From the NCBI GenBank assembly GCA_014843695.1, contig JABXNX010000069.1, positions 98,985 to 162,984 on the forward strand: 64,000 nt of DNA, in the 5' to 3' direction. Below are positions 58,860 through 64,000 of the stretch, one piece after another. The stretch comes from Archivesica marissinica (lineage: Eukaryota > Mollusca > Bivalvia > Venerida > Vesicomyidae). Numbering within the stretch: position 1 is the stretch's first letter; each line of letters opens with the position of its first letter. Position numbers and translations under genes: made by a program. The notes under the pieces are model-generated. The model ran no database searches. It was not told the DNA's origin and was given only the letters and a program-made list of their open reading frames with translations.

Positions 58860-61800
58860 TATAACTGCTAGTATAACATAATCTATACCTACCTATAACA
58901 GCTAGTATTACAGAGTATATACCTACCTATAACTGCTAGTATAACAGACTATATATAACATATTCTATACATATCTATAACTGCTAGTATAACAGAGTAT
59001 ATACCTACATATAACTGCTAGCATAACAGAGTCTATACCTACCTATGACTGCTAGTATAAAATAGTCTATACCTACCTATAACCTCTATTATTACATAGG
59101 CAATACCTACCTATAACTGCTAGTATAACATAGTCTATACCTATCTATAACTGCTAGTATAAAAGAGTATATACCTACCTATATCTGCTAGTATAACATA
59201 GTCTATACCTACCTATAACTACTAGTAAAACAGAGTATATACCTACATATAACTGATAGGATAACAAAGTATATACCTACCTATAACCGCTAGTATAACA
59301 TAGTCCATACCTACCTATAACTACTAGTATAACAGAGTCTATACCTACCTACTACTGCTAATATAACATATTTCAATACCTACCTATAACCTCTATTATT
59401 ACATAGTCAATACCTATCTATAACTGCTAGTATAACATAGTCTATACCTACCTATAAATGCTATTAAAACAGAGTATATACCTACCTATTACTGCTAGTA
59501 TAACTGAGTCTATACCTACCTATAACCGCTAGTATAACATAGTCCATACCTATCTATAACTGCTAGTATAAATAGTTATACCTACCTATAATGCTTAAAA
59601 GAGTATATACCTACCTATTACTGCTAGTATAACTGAGTCTATACCTACCTATAACGCTAGTATAACATAGTCCATACCTATCTATAACTGCTAGTATAAC
59701 ATAGATTATACCTACCTATAACCGCTATTATAACATAGTATATACCTACCTATAACTGCTAGTATAACATAGTCTATACCTACCCATAACTGCTAGTAAA
59801 TCAGAGTATATACCTACCTATAATTGCTAGCATAACAGAGTATATACCTACCTATAACCGCTAGTATAACATAGTCCATACCTACCTATAACTGCTAGTA
59901 TAACATAGATTATACCTACCTATAACCGCTATTATAACATAGTATATACCTATCTATAACTGCTAGTATAACATAGTCTATACCTACCTATAACTGCTAG
60001 TAAATCAGAGTATATACCTACCTATAATTGCTAGTATAACATAGTCTATACATATCTATAACTGCTAGTATAACAGAGTATATACCTACCTATATCTGCT
60101 AGTATAATAGACTCTATACCTAACTATTACCGCTATTTTAACATAGTCTATACATACCTATAACTGCTAATATAACATAATCTATACCTACCTATAACTG
60201 CTAGTATAGCAGAGTATTTACCAACCTATAACTGTTAGTATAACATAGGTTATACTAACTATAACTGCTAGTATAACATAGTCTATATCTACTTATAACC
60301 GCTATTATAACAGAGTCTATACCTACCTATAACTGCTAGTATAACATAGTCTATACCTACCTATAACTGCTAGTAAATCAGAGTATATAAATATCTATAA
60401 CTGCTAGTATAACAGAGTATATACCTACCTATAACCTCTAGTATAACATAGTCCATACCTACCTATAACTGCTAGTATAACAGAGTCTATACGTACCTAT
60501 TACTGCTAGTATAACATATTTCAATACCTACCTATAACCTCTATTATTACATAGTCAATACGTACCTATAACTGCTAGTATAACATAGTATATACCTACC
60601 TATAACTGCTAGTAAAACAGAGTATATACCTACCTGCTACTGCTAGTATAAATGAGTCTATACCTACCTATAACTGCTAGTATAACAGAGTATATACCTA
60701 CCTATAACTGCTAGTATAACAGAGTATATACCTACATATAACCGCTAATATAACATAGTCCATACCTACCTATAACTGCTAGTATAACATAGTCTATGCC
60801 TACCTATAACCGCTAGTATAACATAATCTATACTTACCTATCACTGCTAGTATAACAGAGTATATACTTACCTCTAACCGCTGGTATAACATAGTTTATA
60901 CCTACCTATAACTGCTAGAATAACATGGTCTATACCTACTTATTACTGCTAGTATAACATATTTCAATACCTACCTATATCTTCTATTATTACATAGTCA
61001 ATACATACCTATTACTGCTAGTATAACATAGTCTATACCTACCAATAACTGCTAGTAAAACAGAGTCTATACCTACCTATAACTGCTAGTATAACATAAT
61101 CTATACCTACCTATAACAGCTAGTATTACAGAGTATATACCTACCTATAACTGCTAGTATAACAGACTATATATCTACATATAACCGCTAGTATAACATA
61201 TTCTATACATATCTATAACTGCTAGTATAACAGAGTATATACCTACATATAACTGCTAGCATAACAGAGTCTATACCTACCTATGACTGCTAGTATAAAA
61301 TAGTCTATACCTTTCCTATAACCTCTATTATTACATAGGCAATACCTACCTATAACTGCTAGTATAACATAGTCTATACCTATCTATAACTGCTAGTATA
61401 AAAGAGTATATACCTACCTATATCTTCTAGTATAACATAGTCTATACCTACCTATAACTACTAGTAAAACAGAGTATATACCTACATATAACTGATAGGA
61501 TAACAAAGTATATACCTACCTATAACCGCTAGTATAACATAGTCCATACCTACCTATAACTACTAGTATAACAGAGTCTATACCTACCTACTACTGCTAA
61601 TATAACATATTTCAATACCTACATATAACCTCTATTATTACATAGTCAATACCTATCTATAACTGCTAGTATAACATAGTCTATACCTACCTATAAATGC
61701 TATTAAAACAGAGTATATACCTACCTATTACTGCTAGTATAACTGAGTCTATACCTACCTATAACTGCTAGTATAACATAGATTATACCTACCTATAACC

Positions 61801-63370
61801 GCTATTATAACATAGTATATACCTACCTATAACTGCTAGTATAACATAGTCTATACCTACCCATAACTGCTAGTAAATCAGAGTATATACCTACCTATAA
61901 TTGCTAGCATAACAGAGTATATACCTACCTATAACCGCTAGTATAACATAGTCCATACCTACCTATAACTGCTAGTATAACATAGATTATACCTACCTAT
62001 AACCGCTATTATAACAGAGTATATACCTACCTATTACTGCTAGTATAACTGAGTCTATACCTACCTATAACTGCTAGTATAACATAGTATATACCTACCT
62101 ATAACTGCTAGTATAACAGAGTATATACCTACCTATAACCGCTAGTATAACATAGTCCATACCTACCTATAACTGCTAGTATAACATAGATTATACCTAC
62201 CTATAACCGCTATTATAACATAGTATATACCTATCTATAACTGCTAGTATAACATAGTCTATACCTACCTATAACTGCTAGTAAATCAGAGTATATACCT
62301 ACCTATAATTGCTAGTATAACATAGTCTATACATATCTATAACTGCTAGTATAACAGAGTATATACCTACCTATATCTGCTAGTATAATAGACTCTATAC
62401 CTAACTATTACCGCTATTTTAACATAGTCTATACATACCTATAACTGCTAATATAACATAATCTATACCTACCTATAACTGCTAGTATAGCAGAGTATTT
62501 ACCAACCTATAACTGTTAGTATAACATAGGTTATACCTACCTATAACCGCTATTATAACATAGTCGATACCTAACTATAACTGCTAGTATAACATAGTCT
62601 ATACCTACCTATAACTGCTAGTATAACATAGTCTATACCTACCTATAACTGCTAGTAAATCAGAGTATATAAATATCTATAACTGCTAGTATAACAGAGT
62701 ATATACCTACCTATAACCTCTAGTATAACATAGTCCATACCTACCTATAACTGCTAGTATAACAGAGTCTATACCTACCTATTACTGCTAGTATAACATA
62801 TTTCAATACCTACCTATAACCTCTATTATTACATAGTCAATACCTACCTATAACTGCTAGTATAACATAGTATATACCTACCTATAACTGCTAGTAAAAC
62901 AGAGTATATACCTACCTGTTACTGCTAGTATAAATGAGTCTATACCTACCTATAACTGCTAGTATAACAGAGTATATACCTACCTATAACTGCTAGTATA
63001 ACAGAGTATATACCTACCTATAACCGCTAATATAACATAGTCCATACCTACCTATAACTGCTAGTATAACATAGTCTATGCCTACCTATAACCGCTAGTA
63101 TAACATAATCTATACTTACCTATCACTGCTAGTATAACAGAGTATATACTTACCTCTAACCGCTGGTATAACATAGTTTATACCTACCTATAACTGCTAG
63201 AATAACATGGTCTATACCTACTTATTACTGCTAGTATAACATATTTCAATACCTACCTATATCTTCTATTATTACATAGTCAATACATACCTATTACTGC
63301 TAGTATAACATAGTCTATACCTACCAATAACTGCTAGTAAAACAGAGTCTATACCTACCTATAACTGCTA
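58860..63370. repeat. Tandem pair of ~2.2-2.3 kb higher-order units
   Basis: Two adjacent copies cover about 58,860-61,080 and 61,080-63,370. Markers: GCTAGTATTAC at 58,901 and 61,119 (offset 2,218), CTACTACTGCTAATA at 59,349 and 61,588 (2,239), AATGAGTCTATACC at 60,651 and 62,932 (2,281). The slowly changing offset reflects small indels, including a cluster of deletions at 59,560-59,660 in the first copy. Part of the unit is copied a third time near the window end, with GACT(C/A)TATACCTAAC at 62,391 and 63,821, an offset of 1,430. Confidence 0.8.
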
Positions 63371-64000
63371 GTATAACATAGTATATACATATCAATAACT
63401 GCTAGTATAACAGAGTATATAGCTACCTATAACTGCTAGTATAACATAGTCTATACCTATCTATTACTGCTAGTATATCATAATCTATACATACCTATAA
63501 CTGCTAGTATAATAGAGTATATACCTATATATAACTGCTAGTATAACAGAGTATATACCTACCTATAACCGCTAGTATAACCTAGTCCATACCTACCTAT
63601 AACTGCTAGTATAACATAGATTATACCTACCTATAACCGCTATTATAACATAGTATATACCTATCTATAACTGCTAGTATAACATAGTCTATACCTACCT
63701 ATAACTGCTAGTAAATCAGAGTATATACCTACCTATAATTGCTAGTATAACATAGTCTATACATATCTATAACTGCTAGTATAACAGAGTATATACCTAC
63801 CTATATCTGCTAGTATAATAGACTATATACCTAACTATTACCGCTATTTTAACATAGTCTATACATACATATAACTGCTAATATAACATAATCTATACCT
63901 ACCTATAACTGCCAGTATAGCAGAGTATTTACCAACCTATAACTGTCAGTATAACATAGGTTATACCTACCTATAACCGCTATTATAACAGAGTCTATAC

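Larger units (their letters stand above)
30404..64000. repeat. Right satellite array, 34-bp tandem monomer
   Basis: The same 34-bp monomer resumes near 30,404 in the same orientation as the left array and continues to the end of the window. It contains monomer variants I did not see on the left, notably CTCTATTATTACATAG followed by (G/T)CAATACC (for example near 30,660, 34,510, 41,380, 48,765, 57,210 and 61,330) and a form with 5 extra bases, GAGTATAGTATATACC (near 38,343, 39,370, 41,826, 52,609 and 56,460). It also shares rare variants with the left array. No reading frame of gene length and no other gene type is visible in these 33.6 kb. Several clusters of small deletions (37,711-37,745 and 59,560-59,660) interrupt the otherwise regular period. 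Confidence 0.97.

Noticed and set aside
1..64000. CRISPR array
   Set aside because: The repeats are contiguous with no unique spacers, the monomer is a satellite, and the island gene is of eukaryotic exon-intron form with no cas genes.
1..64000. Telomeric repeat or CENP-B box in the satellite
   Set aside because: The TATAAC-type subunits are not TTAGGG-like, and no sequence resembling the CENP-B box core (TTCG with the downstream CGGGA) is present in the monomer.

Overview
The window is eukaryotic, repeat-dominated DNA. About 61 of the 64 kb is one tandem satellite with a 34-bp monomer, running in the same orientation from base 1 to about 27,389 and again from about 30,404 to the last base. 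Neither array ends inside the window. Dividing length by 34 gives roughly 805 monomers on the left and 990 on the right. Between them lies a single island of about 3.0 kb of ordinary sequence.

The island holds, in order: (a) about 400 bp of non-coding sequence with a nested inverted repeat (27,472-27,552) that ends in a clear 3' splice site; (b) a coding exon (27,787-28,962, + strand) for a protein with the second half of a SWIM zinc finger followed by a YqaJ-type PD-(D/E)XK nuclease domain, whose frame is broken by a run of ten T; (c) an AT-rich 3' region carrying a 265-bp MITE-like element with matching terminal inverted repeats flanked by TTAA; (d) a 72-bp minisatellite of about eight units; and (e) about 300 bp of unassigned sequence.

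An intron-containing gene, SWIM plus YqaJ architecture, AT-rich flanks with several ACATGTA-type palindromes, and a very large short-period satellite all suggest an invertebrate animal. My impression is a marine mollusc, perhaps a bivalve. That is inference, not something the sequence proves.

The satellite monomer reads as three related subunits, two of 12 bp and one of 10 bp, each starting TATAAC or TATACC. The arrays are not uniform. Bases 4,500-9,960 are highly homogeneous. The remainder is a patchwork of diverged monomers organised into nested segmental duplications of about 0.3 to 5.5 kb, whose offsets are usually whole multiples of 34 within a few bases. Some rare variant monomers occur on both sides of the island and others on one side only, so the two arrays share ancestry but have since diversified. 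There is no operon, phage, CRISPR or RNA gene. Small clustered indels in the arrays, together with the T-run frameshift, mean some apparent breaks could be consensus errors of an assembly built from long reads.
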